In this document: in pieces, positions 33,871 to 42,221 of the stretch
Numbering within the stretch: the stretch's first letter is position 1
Layout: each line of letters starts with the position of its first letter
Assembly (NCBI RefSeq): GCF_002262885.1
Contig: NZ_NKYF01000026.1
Location: forward strand, 1 to 64,000
Source of the DNA: Pseudonocardia sp. MH-G8
Lineage (GTDB): Bacteria; Actinomycetota; Actinomycetes; Mycobacteriales; Pseudonocardiaceae
Reading direction: 5' to 3'
Length of the DNA: 64,000 nt
Notes under the pieces: generated by a model
The model's database searches: none
The model's input: the letters and a program-made list of their open reading frames with translations, nothing else
Told to the model about the DNA's origin: nothing
Program-made: the position numbers and the translations under genes

Positions 33871-34542
33871 TCAGCGGCCGAACCGGCCCACCAGCGTCCC
33901 GCGGGCGAACTCGTGCCCACCGGCGGCGGCGTGGACGTCGGCCACGGTGGCATCTTCGCCCAGGTGCAGTGGCTGGTCGAGAACCAGCAGCCGGAACCGG
34001 TACCGGTGCGGGTCGTCGCCGATCGGGGGGTGCGGGCCGCTCCAGCCGAGCCCGCCGTCGTCGTTCCGGCCGGGGATCGCGCCGTCGGGCAGCCGGTCCT
34101 CGCCGAGCCCGCTCGTGGACGCGGGTATGCCGGTGACGACCCAGTGGACGAAGTCGTTCGCGTCGATGTCCTCGCAGTACAGCGCGAACTCGGCGACGCC
34201 ATCGGGCACCTGCGCCCATTCCAGCGGCGGCGGGATGTCCCCGCCTGCCTGCGCGTACTGCTCGGGGATCAGGGTGTGGTCGGAGAACGCCGTGCTGCGC
34301 AGGACGACACCGCTCGGTGCCGCCTGCGGATCGTCCAGTCCGGGATCGCCGCGACTGTCGCCGCCGCGCCCAGTCGGGCCCGCGGCACGTGCGGGGTCGC
34401 CGAGCGGGACGGGTGGGTTGTCGCGCTGGAGCTCGGCGTTGGCGGCGTCGTCCGCGTGCTGGTCGGGAACGCCGGAGTTGTCGTACTGCGCCCGCAACCT
34501 GGTGCGCTCGACGTCGTAGCGGTGGCTTCCGGGCTCGGGCAT
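33871..34542 (-). CDS. PEBP family (YbhB/YbcL-like) protein
   Basis: 223-residue phosphatidylethanolamine-binding-protein homologue. A disordered, proline- and glycine-rich N-terminal extension of about 75 residues precedes the domain. Core motifs are TAFSDHTLIPEQYAQAGGDIPPPLEW, FALYCEDIDANDFVHWVVTGIPAS, with the D-D and HW ligand-pocket residues, and GWSGPHPPIGDDPHRYRF. The ligand is unknown. A sigma-B-type promoter candidate lies 29 bp before the ATG. The extension is unusual for YbhB-type proteins but common in this lineage. Confidence 0.9.
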   Translation of the reverse strand: MPEPGSHRYDVERTRLRAQYDNSGVPDQHADDAANAELQRDNPPVPLGDPARAAGPTGRGGDSRGDPGLDDPQAAPSGVVLRSTAFSDHTLIPEQYAQAGGDIPPPLEWAQVPDGVAEFALYCEDIDANDFVHWVVTGIPASTSGLGEDRLPDGAIPGRNDDGGLGWSGPHPPIGDDPHRYRFRLLVLDQPLHLGEDATVADVHAAAGGHEFARGTLVGRFGR

Positions 34543-34570
34543 GAACGCCTCCTCTCAGGACGTTCTGGGT

Positions 34571-34595
34571 GTACCCGGGCACGGCTGGTGCAATC
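34571..34595 (-). promoter_or_regulatory. Sigma-B-type promoter candidate for the PEBP gene
   Basis: On the minus strand, GATT (34595-34592), 15-bp spacer, GGGTAC (34576-34571), 29 bp before the ATG at 34542. Confidence 0.5.
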
Positions 34596-34841
34596 GGACC
34601 TCCGGTCGCGTCGGCGATCGTGAGCGTGGTTTCCCGCCGCTGCCCACCGGTGGCGAGGTGCAGATCGGGAGGCTGCGCTCGAGCTGGTGTTCAGTGTCGC
34701 GTTCGGGTGACGCTGTCGCGGCTGGCCAGCCTGCTGCTGCGGTCGCCGGTGCTCGGCCTGGAGGAGGTCGCCGGGCTGCCCGGCGACGCGGGACTGGATG
34801 CGGCGCAGCGCGCGCCGGCGGCACTGCGTGACGACGGATTC

Positions 34842-34866
34842 GTGTGGTGGGCGACGCCGCGGGTAG
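34842..34866 (+). promoter_or_regulatory. Sigma-B-like promoter candidate for the CBS gene
   Basis: GTGT at 34842-34845, 15-bp spacer, GGGTAG at 34861-34866. The last base departs from the consensus. It lies 39 bp before the ATG at 34905. Confidence 0.35.
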
Positions 34867-34904
34867 CCCCACGCGAACATGCTCGCGATCGAAGGGAAGT
34901 CCTG

Positions 34905-35324
34905 ATGGCTTCGACGGTGGCTCAGATCATGGCCCGTGATCCGGAGTCCGTCACGGCGGACGCGACGGTCGGCGATGCCGCCCAGCGCATGCGTGACGCC
35001 GATACCGGGGATGTGGTGGTGCTCGACAGCGACCGGCTGGTCGGGATCCTGACCGACCGGGACATCGCGGTGCGGGTCGTCGCCGAGGGCAGGGCTGCCT
35101 CGACCGGGGTGCGGGAGGTCTGCAGCGGGCAGGACCTCACCACGGTCACGCCCGACACCTCGATCGATGCGGCGGCGCAGCTGATGCGCGAGAAGGCGGT
35201 CCGGCGGCTGCCGGTCGTCGAGGGCGACCACGTCGTGGGGGTGGTCAGCATCGGCGACCTCGCCATCGAACGCGACGAGAGGTCCGCGCTTGCCGATATC
35301 AGCGCGACGGAGGCGAACCGCTGA
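34905..35324 (+). CDS. CBS domain pair protein
   Basis: 139-residue protein consisting of two CBS motifs: ARDPESVTADATVGDAAQRM with VVVLDSDRLVGILTDRDIAVR, and VTPDTSIDAAAQLMREKAVRRLPVV with GDHVVGVVSIGDLAIE. Such stand-alone pairs bind adenosine nucleotides and act as energy sensors. GAAGGGAAG precedes the ATG at 34905, which supports this start over the longer in-frame extension. Free-standing CBS proteins are common members of actinobacterial dormancy and stress regulons; a promoter candidate of that type is upstream. Confidence 0.9.
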   Translation: MASTVAQIMARDPESVTADATVGDAAQRMRDADTGDVVVLDSDRLVGILTDRDIAVRVVAEGRAASTGVREVCSGQDLTTVTPDTSIDAAAQLMREKAVRRLPVVEGDHVVGVVSIGDLAIERDERSALADISATEANR

Positions 35325-35559
35325 GACCCGGCGACGCCGGGCCGGCGCTCGGGCAACTTCTCATCGCGGCCGCGGCGGCAAGTGGTGACGCGGTGCCACC
35401 GCCATCGTCGGCGATCGCTCAGCCCGGTTGGAGGGTACGACCCGTTGGTGCGGTGGTAGGTAACGTCGAGGCGCGGGGCGTCGCTCCTGCTCGCGCAGCT
35501 GGACAAGCGTCGATCAGCAGCGCTTGCGTGTGTTGAATCGACGCGTAGCGTCAGGCTTC

Positions 35560-35955
35560 GTGAGCCACGAGGATCGTGGCACTGCTGGCGGTGCCCAGCC
35601 GCCGGTTGTGTCGAGCACACACGTCGGAGATGCCGTCGTGGTGTCGCTGACCGGTGTTGTCGACATGCTGACCGCGCCAAGGCTGCTTCCCGCGGTGGAC
35701 GACTGCGTGACCGACGGCCGATGCACGCTGCTGGCGGTGGACCTGCGCCAGGTGACGTTTCTGGCTTCGGCCGGGCTGGTGGCGTTGATGGATGTGCGGG
35801 AGTTCGCCGAGGGGCGCGGGCTGCCGTTCCGGGTGGTGACGGGGGACAACCGTCGTGTGCTGCGTCCGTTCGAGATCACAGGGATTGGACGTGCGGTGAC
35901 CGTCTGCGGCAGCATGAGCGAGGCGCTGTCTGCGCCCGGCAGGTCAGGGAGCTGA
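35560..35955 (+). CDS. STAS-domain anti-sigma factor antagonist
   Basis: 131-residue protein with a STAS domain at about residues 22-120. VVVSLTGVVDMLTAPRLLPAV and LLAVDLRQVTFLASAGLVALMDV carry the DxxxVxFxxSxG pattern with the phosphorylatable serine; LPFRVVTGDNRRVLRPFEITGI follows. Such proteins bind RsbW-type kinases when dephosphorylated. The GTG at 35560 was chosen; a TTG at 35524 is an alternative, and neither has a strong ribosome-binding site. Possible partners elsewhere in the window are the kinase at 2083 and the phosphatase at 24781. Confidence 0.88.
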   Translation: MSHEDRGTAGGAQPPVVSSTHVGDAVVVSLTGVVDMLTAPRLLPAVDDCVTDGRCTLLAVDLRQVTFLASAGLVALMDVREFAEGRGLPFRVVTGDNRRVLRPFEITGIGRAVTVCGSMSEALSAPGRSGS

Positions 35956-36088
35956 CACGACGACCCGCTCGTTGTTCTGTTCGGCTGCTCTACTCGTGCG
36001 ACCGATATCTGAGCGCGCCCGCCTTGCGCGTGCGCAGGAGTCGACGTGTTGTGGTTGGAACCTTCGCCGTGCTCGTCGCGCTGCTCGC

Positions 36089-36421
36089 CTATCGTTCCGC
36101 CTGCGTCAGGATTTCAGCCTCGACGAGACACGTGCTGCCAGCGGCGCGTGCTGCGGTGCAGTTGCACCGTGTCCGCATGCGCTCCAGGATCTCGGTGTCG
36201 CCGATGGGAAGTGCGACCCGCAGGTGCTGGCACGCCGCGACTTCGGGAAGATCCAGTACGGCATCGACGAGACGGCTCCGGGTGCCGCACGGCACGTGGC
36301 CAGACTCGACGTGCAGGCATGCCCAGGCAGTCGATGCATCGATGACGGTGATCCGCGCGGTCGCCAGCGGGCGCCCGTCCTCGCCGTCGATCGTGACCTC
36401 GCGCTCTGGACGATCTCTCAT
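36089..36421 (-). CDS. Small conserved hypothetical protein
   Basis: 110-residue protein: VTIDGEDGRPLATARITVID, WACLHVESGHVPCGTRSRLVDAVLDLPEVA, LRVALPIGDTEILERM. The last two segments recur in small actinobacterial proteins near DUF2267 and stress genes, but no function is known. No membrane segment; cysteines at CNC near the C-terminus. It is divergent from the DUF2267 gene to its right, separated by about 230 bp. Confidence 0.6.
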   Translation of the reverse strand: MRDRPEREVTIDGEDGRPLATARITVIDASTAWACLHVESGHVPCGTRSRLVDAVLDLPEVAACQHLRVALPIGDTEILERMRTRCNCTAARAAGSTCLVEAEILTQAER

Positions 36422-36616
36422 CGGTGCTCTCCCTGAGGACGGGGAGGTCGAGTGCAGCTCGGCATGGCGAAACGTGGATCACGAGCCCTGACAGCGGCAT
36501 CGTCGCCCAGCTCATCAAGGTCGTCATGGCCACCTTTCGGCAGCCGTTTCCGCCTGTCAATCACACCATGGTGGAACTCCCCCTGCCGTCGCGAGGAGAC
36601 CAGATCCCGGCGGAAC

Positions 36617-36640
36617 GTGTACCCGTCGCAAGGCGGGTAC
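36617..36640 (+). promoter_or_regulatory. Sigma-B-type promoter candidate for the DUF2267 gene
   Basis: GTGT at 36617-36620, 14-bp spacer, GGGTAC at 36635-36640. The -10 ends 9 bp before the ATG, so the transcript would be nearly leaderless, consistent with the poor ribosome-binding site. Confidence 0.5.
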
Positions 36641-36649
36641 CCGACGGAC

Positions 36650-37045
36650 ATGCAGCAGCACGAGATCGCAGCAGCAGTTGCCGCGACTGCCGGGATCGCC
36701 GACCACCAGGACGCCGAGCGCGCCGTGCGTTCGACCGTGCAGGTGCTCGGTGCCCGGCTCGCCGGCGGGCAGACTCGCAACCTCGCCGCCCAGTTGCCCA
36801 CCGAGCTCGCCTCCGCGTTGCCGTCCGAGGGGCCGGGGGAGCGGTTCGGGGTGGAGGAGTTCTACCGCCGGGTGGCTGAGGTCGAAGGGGGGAGCTGCAC
36901 CGAGCAGCAGGCCAGGCAGCATGCGAGGGCCACCTTCGCCGCATTCAAGGCCGGCCTGACCGGGCACGAGTTCGACAACCTCGCCGCGCAGCTGCCCGCG
37001 GACTACGCGGATCTCCTGGGCACCGAGTCGGTCCAGCACCACTGA
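36650..37045 (+). CDS. DUF2267 family protein
   Basis: 131-residue helical protein of the DUF2267 family: EIAAAVAATAGIADHQDAERAV, LGARLAGGQTRNLAAQLPTELA, FYRRVAEVEGG, AFKAGLTGHEFDNLAAQLPADY. The two AQLP repeats show the internal duplication typical of the family. Function is unknown; homologues are often among stress-induced genes. The near-leaderless sigma-B-type promoter candidate supports this. Start ATG at 36650. Confidence 0.88.
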   Translation: MQQHEIAAAVAATAGIADHQDAERAVRSTVQVLGARLAGGQTRNLAAQLPTELASALPSEGPGERFGVEEFYRRVAEVEGGSCTEQQARQHARATFAAFKAGLTGHEFDNLAAQLPADYADLLGTESVQHH

Positions 37046-37163
37046 CCCGGCCCTCGCGAGCGGGACCAATTCGGCCACCCGACTCGCCACCGGCGCGATG
37101 ACGGTCGCGGCAGCGCGGTGGCCGCTGAGATCGCCGAGTGGAGGAGCCCTCCCGGGGATGCCG

Positions 37164-37490
37164 TCAGAAGTGCGGTCGCTCGGCGCGCCGCATCCGGCGG
37201 CGGACGACGAGGATGAGCACGAGCACCGCGACGACGAGCCAGAGCGGCGCCCTCCCGGGAGCTGCCGCGTCGGCCTCGGGCCGGCTCTCGTACTGCAGTT
37301 CGATGCCGGGATAGGCGGCGACGGCGCTGTCGCGGGCCTCGGTGACTGACTCGTAGGCCCGGTGCCCGGTCAGGGTGACCTCGCTCTCGTGGGCCCGCCC
37401 GGGATCGACGTAGCACCATCGCCACAGCCCGTCGGGCTGGCGCCAGATCCGGACGTGCGGGCCCGGCTGCGCCTCCGGTTGCGTCATCAT
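37164..37490 (-). CDS. Small membrane protein at the end of the respiratory operon
   Basis: 108-residue protein. A soluble N-terminal half (VRIWRQPDGLWRWCYVDPGR, VTEARDSAVAAYPGIEL) is followed by one membrane segment, PLWLVVAVLVLILVV, and a basic RRRMRRAER end. Its ATG overlaps the qcrB stop (ATGA), making it the last gene of the bc1-caa3 operon. No family was recognised. By position it could be an accessory or assembly protein of the cytochrome complex (inference only). Confidence 0.6.
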   Translation of the reverse strand: MMTQPEAQPGPHVRIWRQPDGLWRWCYVDPGRAHESEVTLTGHRAYESVTEARDSAVAAYPGIELQYESRPEADAAAPGRAPLWLVVAVLVLILVVRRRMRRAERPHF

Positions 37491-38926
37491 CGTGCGGCCT
37501 CCCGATCGGCGCGCTGCTGCGGCGGGGCCGGCTCCTGGAGTGCATCGTCATCGGGCGGCTCCTGCTGCGGTCGACGCCGTCGGCCCATCGCCGCGGTGAG
37601 GTCGGACCAGGCGAGGTGCATCACGCCCGGCGCGCCGCTGTCGCGCAGCGCGCGGGCGAGGACATACACCACCGCGCCGACGACGAACGGCACCACGAGG
37701 ACGGCGCCCCGGAGCACGGCGACCACGTCGCCCACCGGCACGTCGAGCCGCTTCGCGATGATGTCGCCCGCACCGCCGAGCAGGAGCAGCCCGTAGAACG
37801 CCAGCCCCCAGCCGCCGATGGCCGTGCGGACGGGCCAGTCCCGCGGCCGACCTGCGACGTGGTGCGCGCCCCGGTCCCCGGTGACCCACTTCTCGAGCAG
37901 TGGCCACGCGTAGAGCACGACGAATGTGATGCCGGGAACGACCACCGCGGGGAGGAACACGCTGGGGACCAGGTAGCCGAACACCGTGAACTCCACGGGC
38001 GGGAAGAGCCGCAGTGCGCCGTCGACCCAGCCGACGTACCAGTCCGGTTGCGCCGGGGACGTGACGGCCGCGGGGTCGAAGGCACCCCAGACCCACACGG
38101 GGTTGATCTGGGCGAGCCCGCCGAGTGCGAAGATCACGGCCGCGACGGCGAACAGCAAACCGAGGGATCGGAAGGCGTACGTCGGCCACATCCGGGAGCC
38201 GACCACGTTGCGGTCGCTGCGGCCGCGGCCCGCGAAGTGGGTGTGTTTCTGACGGACCAGGATCGCCAGGTGGACGCTGATGAGCACCGCGATGAGGGCG
38301 GGGACGAGCAGGATGTGCGCGGCGTACATGCGCGGGATGAGCTGGTTGCCGGGGAACTCGCCGCCGAACAGCAGGAACGCAACCCATGCTCCGACCACCG
38401 GTAGCGAGAGCACCACGGAGTAGGCGATGCGCAGGCCGGTACCGGAGAGCAGGTCGTCGGGCAGCGAGTAGCCCAGGAAACCGTTGAGGATCGCGAGCAG
38501 GAGCAGGGTCAGCCCGACGATCCAGTTGAGCTCCCGCGGCTTGCGGAACACGCCGGTGAAGAAGATCCGGCACAGGTGCAGGACGATCGCGGCGACGAAG
38601 ACGAGCGCGGCCCAGTGGTGGGCCTGGCGCATGAGCAGGCCTGCGGGGACGTCCCAGCTGAGCTCGACGCTCGACGCGTAGGCCGCGGACACCTCCTGGC
38701 CCTGCAGCGGTGCGTAGCTGCCGGTGTAGTGGCGTTCGGCGGTGGTCGGCTCGAAGAACAGGGTGAGGAACACCCCCGTCCCGACCAACAGCATGAACGA
38801 GTAGAGCGCGATCTCCCCGAGCATGAACGACCAGTGGTCGGGGAAGACCTTCGCCAGTGCGCTGCGTCCGAGCCGGGACACGCGCAGCCGCTCGTCCAGT
38901 AGGCGGACGACCCAGCGGGTGATCAT
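37487..38926 (-). CDS. qcrB: Cytochrome b subunit of a bc1-type complex
   Basis: 479-residue integral membrane cytochrome b. Heme-ligand histidine regions are RQAHHWAALVFVAAIVLHLCR and YAAHILLVPALIAVLISVHLAI, in two helices. The quinol-oxidation-site motif appears as PDWYVGWVDGALRLFPP, the actinobacterial form of PEWY. About nine membrane segments and a hydrophilic proline/glutamine-rich tail. It is shorter than the roughly 540-residue QcrB of the usual actinobacterial supercomplex, suggesting a distinct type. The ATG at 38926 overlaps the qcrA stop (ATGA). Confidence 0.93.
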   Translation of the reverse strand: MITRWVVRLLDERLRVSRLGRSALAKVFPDHWSFMLGEIALYSFMLLVGTGVFLTLFFEPTTAERHYTGSYAPLQGQEVSAAYASSVELSWDVPAGLLMRQAHHWAALVFVAAIVLHLCRIFFTGVFRKPRELNWIVGLTLLLLAILNGFLGYSLPDDLLSGTGLRIAYSVVLSLPVVGAWVAFLLFGGEFPGNQLIPRMYAAHILLVPALIAVLISVHLAILVRQKHTHFAGRGRSDRNVVGSRMWPTYAFRSLGLLFAVAAVIFALGGLAQINPVWVWGAFDPAAVTSPAQPDWYVGWVDGALRLFPPVEFTVFGYLVPSVFLPAVVVPGITFVVLYAWPLLEKWVTGDRGAHHVAGRPRDWPVRTAIGGWGLAFYGLLLLGGAGDIIAKRLDVPVGDVVAVLRGAVLVVPFVVGAVVYVLARALRDSGAPGVMHLAWSDLTAAMGRRRRPQQEPPDDDALQEPAPPQQRADREAAR

Positions 38927-39777
38927 GGGCGGCTCCAGTAGCCGGGCCCGACGGGCGCGGCGAAGCCGCCGCGCGCCACCAGGGCACCGTCGGGCCCGAG
39001 GCCGATCGGCAGCTGCGGCAGCGGCCGCGCGGCGGGGCCGGCGATCGGGACCGCGCCGTCGAGCACCGTGAACACCGACTGGTGGCACGGGCAGAACAGC
39101 TGAGCGAGGGTCTGCGCGTAGAGCCCGACGGGGCAGCCGGCGTGCGTGCACAGCTTCGAGTAGGCGATCAGGCCGTCGACCGTCCAATCCGCGCGGTCGG
39201 GCGGCAGCTGCAGGTCCTGCGGGGCCACCCGGATCAGCACCGCGGGCGCGTCCGCCGCCTCCTCGTGCCCTTCGGGGAACACCGTGAGGATGGTGCCGAC
39301 GTCGAGGTCCTCGGGCCGCACCCGTTGCCCGTCCGCGGTGACGACCCGGCTGCCGTCGCGCCAGGGCGTGCGGGCGAGGGCGGGGCCCGGCGTTGGGCCG
39401 GTGGGCAGCAGCGACCGGACCGGGAAGAGCAGGGCGGCGCCGAGGCTGGCCAGCGCGACGGCCAGCATCCCGCGCACCATGCGCCCCCGGCTCAGCGGCG
39501 CAGGCGAGAGCGCCGTCCGGAACGCGCGCTCCTGTGAGGGGGGCGACGGCAACGGCTCGCGCTCCTCGACGTGCTGTTCCTGCGGCGTGAGGTGCAGCGC
39601 CCACGCGGCGAAGGCGTAGGCGAGCGCCGCGAACGCGACGGCCAGTGCGATGCCCAGGACCTGCGTCCCGGCGTCGAGGACGTAACCGACGGCGAACCCG
39701 GCGGCGGCGAGCGTCGTCACCGCGAGCGCGATGGTGATGCGCCGCTCGCCCCGGGCCACGTCCTTCGGTTCCGTCAC
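38923..39777 (-). CDS. qcrA: Rieske iron-sulfur protein of the bc1-type complex
   Basis: 284-residue protein. Residues 14-65 hold two hydrophobic segments and residues 100-120 a third (GMLAVALASLGAALLFPV), the three-helix anchor of actinobacterial Rieske proteins. The cluster-binding motifs are CTHAGC and CPCHQS, with two Cys and two His ligands; GPAARPLPQLP follows, as in the family. The ATG at 39777 overlaps the qcrC stop (ATGA). It accepts electrons from quinol and passes them to the diheme cytochrome c. Confidence 0.93.
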   Translation of the reverse strand: MTEPKDVARGERRITIALAVTTLAAAGFAVGYVLDAGTQVLGIALAVAFAALAYAFAAWALHLTPQEQHVEEREPLPSPPSQERAFRTALSPAPLSRGRMVRGMLAVALASLGAALLFPVRSLLPTGPTPGPALARTPWRDGSRVVTADGQRVRPEDLDVGTILTVFPEGHEEAADAPAVLIRVAPQDLQLPPDRADWTVDGLIAYSKLCTHAGCPVGLYAQTLAQLFCPCHQSVFTVLDGAVPIAGPAARPLPQLPIGLGPDGALVARGGFAAPVGPGYWSRP

Positions 39778-40541
39778 GGGGCCTTCCTCCCGAGCAGGCG
39801 GATGACGATCAGCAGCAGCGGGATCGCCACGAAGAACGCGACGAAACCCTCGGCGACCGGTCCGATGCGCTCCAGGGCGGCTCCGCCGCGGTTCTGCTCG
39901 GTGCCCAGCTGCTGCACGTAGGCGACGAGGTCGTCGAGCTCCCGGTCGTCGACCACGTGCTGCGAGAACTGCGGCATCTGCCCGGGCCCGACGCGAACGG
40001 CCTCGGCGACCTGGGTCGGCGAGGCCGCGAACAGGTCAGGCGCGTGCCGGCCACCCGGCAGGACGGATCCGGTGCCGGTGGAGGAGTGGCAGGACGCGCA
40101 GTTGCGCACGTACGGATCCCGCCCGGAGACCGGGTCACCGGGCCCCAGCTGCGGCACGGGCGGCCCGCCGCCGAGGCTCCCGACGTAACCGACGAGCGCG
40201 TCGATCTCGGCGGGGGAGAACGCCGGCTCGCCGCGCTGCGGGTCGGCCTGCTCGGACGCGAGCGGCATCCGTCCCGTGCCGAGCTGGAAGTCAGCACTCG
40301 CCTCGCCGACCCCGACGAGGCTCGGTCCGTACTGGCTGCCGGCGCCGTCCTGCCCGTGGCACCAGGCGCAGTTGCGCAGGAACAGCTCGCGGCCGGGATC
40401 GGCGGGGGGCTGCGCCGCCACGACCGGAGGGCTGTCCGCCGCCGCGGTGCCGCGGGTGCCGAGCTGGACGAGCGCGGCACCGGTCAGCACGGCGGCGAGC
40501 AGGAGGAGGGCGGCCAGGGAGCGTGGTGTGCGGGCAGCCAT
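39774..40541 (-). CDS. qcrC: Diheme cytochrome c subunit of the bc1-type complex
   Basis: 255-residue protein with an N-terminal signal/anchor helix (AALLLLAAVLTGAALVQL), two heme-binding motifs CAWCH and CASCH about 90 residues apart, methionine-containing sixth-ligand regions (LGTGRMPLAS, VGPGQMPQFS), and a C-terminal membrane helix (FVAFFVAIPLLLIVIRLL). The layout matches actinobacterial QcrC, in which the second heme replaces a mobile cytochrome c. Both hemes must be attached outside the cytoplasm, a job for the adjacent Ccm system. Three bases separate it from the next gene upstream. Confidence 0.92.
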   Translation of the reverse strand: MAARTPRSLAALLLLAAVLTGAALVQLGTRGTAAADSPPVVAAQPPADPGRELFLRNCAWCHGQDGAGSQYGPSLVGVGEASADFQLGTGRMPLASEQADPQRGEPAFSPAEIDALVGYVGSLGGGPPVPQLGPGDPVSGRDPYVRNCASCHSSTGTGSVLPGGRHAPDLFAASPTQVAEAVRVGPGQMPQFSQHVVDDRELDDLVAYVQQLGTEQNRGGAALERIGPVAEGFVAFFVAIPLLLIVIRLLGRKAP

Positions 40542-40544
40542 CGA

Positions 40545-40943
40545 CTACTCCAGCGTGAACAGGTAGGCGGCGATGTCCCGGGCGTCCGCCGGCGTCACGT
40601 CGAGGTCGGGCATGGCTGTGCCCGGCTCGACCCCCTGCGGGTCGCGGATCCAGCGCTGCAGGTTCGGACCGGTGTTCACGAGGGCTCCCGCGATGTAGCT
40701 GCGGTTGCCGAAGTGGTCCAGCGGGGGCCCGACCAGCGCGTTCGCGCCCCGCATGCCGGGCACCGTGTGGCAGGTCGCGCAGCCGTAGTCGGTGATGAGC
40801 TGCGCACCCCGCGCCGGGTTGCCGTCGCTCACCTCGGCGGGCGGCAGCTTCGCCTGCTGCCCGCAGCCGATCGCCGCGGCGCCGGCCGCGAGCGTCACGG
40901 CGAGCAACACGACTCCGGATCGGAGGCTCTCATCGGTCCGCAC
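40545..40943 (-). CDS. Monoheme cytochrome c lipoprotein
   Basis: 132-residue protein with a lipoprotein signal (VLLAVTLAAGAAAIGC, lipobox cysteine near residue 27). A single heme motif CATCH follows GAQLITDYG, and PGTAMPDLDVTPADA provides the likely methionine ligand. The C-terminal helix DIAAYLFTLE is typical of small class I cytochromes. It sits between CtaG and QcrC and overlaps the ctaG stop region. It could shuttle electrons from QcrC to the heme-c domain of CtaC; the canonical actinobacterial supercomplex lacks such a carrier. Confidence 0.88.
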   Translation of the reverse strand: MRTDESLRSGVVLLAVTLAAGAAAIGCGQQAKLPPAEVSDGNPARGAQLITDYGCATCHTVPGMRGANALVGPPLDHFGNRSYIAGALVNTGPNLQRWIRDPQGVEPGTAMPDLDVTPADARDIAAYLFTLE

Positions 40944-41817
40944 CTCCCGAGACGGGGGCCGCCGCGGCGTCCTCCCGCGCGTCGAGCGGGAGCGGGCCGG
41001 CCGTGGCGCTGCCGCGGATGAACCAGGACAGGAATAGCGCCACGGCGACGGCGAAGTAGATGACGTCGGCGGGGATCCACATGATCAGTCCGGCCAGTTG
41101 CTGGTCGGTCAGCGCGTCGGCGCCCGCGTGCCCGGTCGCGTGCGCGGGGTAGAGGGGCTCGGGAGCGAACGTGAGGATGGCGCCGAGCGCTGCCATCGGC
41201 AGCATCGCCGTGGCGAGGTACAGCGCACCGAGCGGTGGGCTCAATCGCCGTCGGGACGGGGTGAGGGCGTGCCACCAGAACAGCCACGCGGTGCCGAGGA
41301 ACAAGGCGTGCTCGGTGGCGTGCAGCACCGCCGAGTGCAGGGCGGCGTCGTAGGCGGCCGGCAGGTGCCATGCCCACAGTGCCCCGACGTGCACGCTCCA
41401 CGCCACGGCGGGCAGCAGCAGGACGTCGCGCACCGCGGTCGGCGCGGGGCGGTGCAGCCAGCGGGCCGGTCCGGTGCGAAGCCCCCGCGGCAGGCCGATC
41501 CACACCGCCCGACCGGGGGCCAGCGCGAGCAGCGGCGCCGCGATCACGATCAGCGTCATGTGCTGGAGCATGTGCGTGAAGAGCTGGTCGTCGGTGAACC
41601 GCTCGACCGGCGGGGCGACTGCGGCGGCGGTGACGGCGATTCCGGCCCAGCCGGCCAGCAGCCGCCACCGCTGTGCGCGCCACGCCCGCCGGTGGCGGCG
41701 CATCACCCAGGTGCCGCGTGCGTAGCAGGCGACGGCGAGCAGCGCGAGGAGCGTCCCCGGCACGAGCAACAGTTGCTCGGCCGGGTGCGCGGGCACGTCG
41801 TGGGCGAGGACCGTCAT
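40930..41817 (-). CDS. ctaG: Cytochrome c oxidase assembly protein, CtaG/DUF1404 type
   Basis: 295-residue membrane protein of the caa3_CtaG family, implicated in assembly of the oxidase CuB centre. Motifs: PVERFTDDQLFTHMLQHMTLIVIAAPLLALA, WAWHLPAAYDAALHS, HATEHALFLGTAWLFWW, and MWIPADVIYFAVAVALFLSWF, with paired histidines on membrane-helix ends. Seven or so membrane segments. The ATG at 41817 overlaps the upstream stop (ATGA). This is the Bacillus-type CtaG, unrelated to Cox11. Confidence 0.88.
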   Translation of the reverse strand: MTVLAHDVPAHPAEQLLLVPGTLLALLAVACYARGTWVMRRHRRAWRAQRWRLLAGWAGIAVTAAAVAPPVERFTDDQLFTHMLQHMTLIVIAAPLLALAPGRAVWIGLPRGLRTGPARWLHRPAPTAVRDVLLLPAVAWSVHVGALWAWHLPAAYDAALHSAVLHATEHALFLGTAWLFWWHALTPSRRRLSPPLGALYLATAMLPMAALGAILTFAPEPLYPAHATGHAGADALTDQQLAGLIMWIPADVIYFAVAVALFLSWFIRGSATAGPLPLDAREDAAAAPVSGGADR

Positions 41818-42221
41818 GTGGCGCACGGCTCCAGGACCAGCAGCGCGGCGCCGCCGAACACGATGGTCGCGACCGCGAGCAGGCTCAGCGCCAGACCGAC
41901 CCCGGCCAGGAACCCCGCGCGCTGCAGGCGCCGGTCGTCGGTGTCCGACTGGGCGATCCGCCGGCGCAGGCGCCAGGAGGTCCACGTGGCGGCGAGCGCG
42001 ACCAGCAGCGGCACGACGGTGGCTACCAGGACGAGGCCGCGCAGCGGCAGCCCCAGCACCGTGTCGCGCCCGCTCGCGCAGGCGAGCTCGACCACGCCCC
42101 AGGCGACGAACAGGTGCAACGCCCACGCGACCGAGGCGCCGAGCACCGCGAACCACATCAGCCACGGCCCGACCCGCCGCGCGGCCGGCGGCAGGTGCCC
42201 GTTCTCCGCGACCGGGTTCAC
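41814..42221 (-). CDS. Small membrane protein of the oxidase operon
   Basis: 135-residue protein with three hydrophobic segments: PWLMWFAVLGASVAWALHLFV, LPLRGLVLVATVVPLLVALAA and GVGLALSLLAVATIVFGGAAL. The GTG start overlaps the ctaE stop (GTGA) and its stop overlaps ctaG. Position suggests an accessory oxidase subunit or assembly factor. No named family was recognised, though it is comparable in size to small proteins encoded next to caa3 oxidase genes. Confidence 0.65.
   Translation of the reverse strand: MNPVAENGHLPPAARRVGPWLMWFAVLGASVAWALHLFVAWGVVELACASGRDTVLGLPLRGLVLVATVVPLLVALAATWTSWRLRRRIAQSDTDDRRLQRAGFLAGVGLALSLLAVATIVFGGAALLVLEPCAT

Larger units (their letters stand above)
34543..34904. 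other. Divergent intergenic region between PEBP and CBS genes
   Basis: Holds promoter candidates for both genes. An in-frame upstream extension of the CBS gene (VTLSRLASLLLRSPVLGLEE...) is open from about 34707 without a good start site; it may be a relic or spurious. Confidence 0.4.

Noticed and set aside
34707..34904. N-terminal extension of the CBS gene in the same frame
   Set aside because: The ATG at 34905 has a good ribosome-binding site and starts at the domain edge; the extension has no known sequence and would span the promoter candidate.
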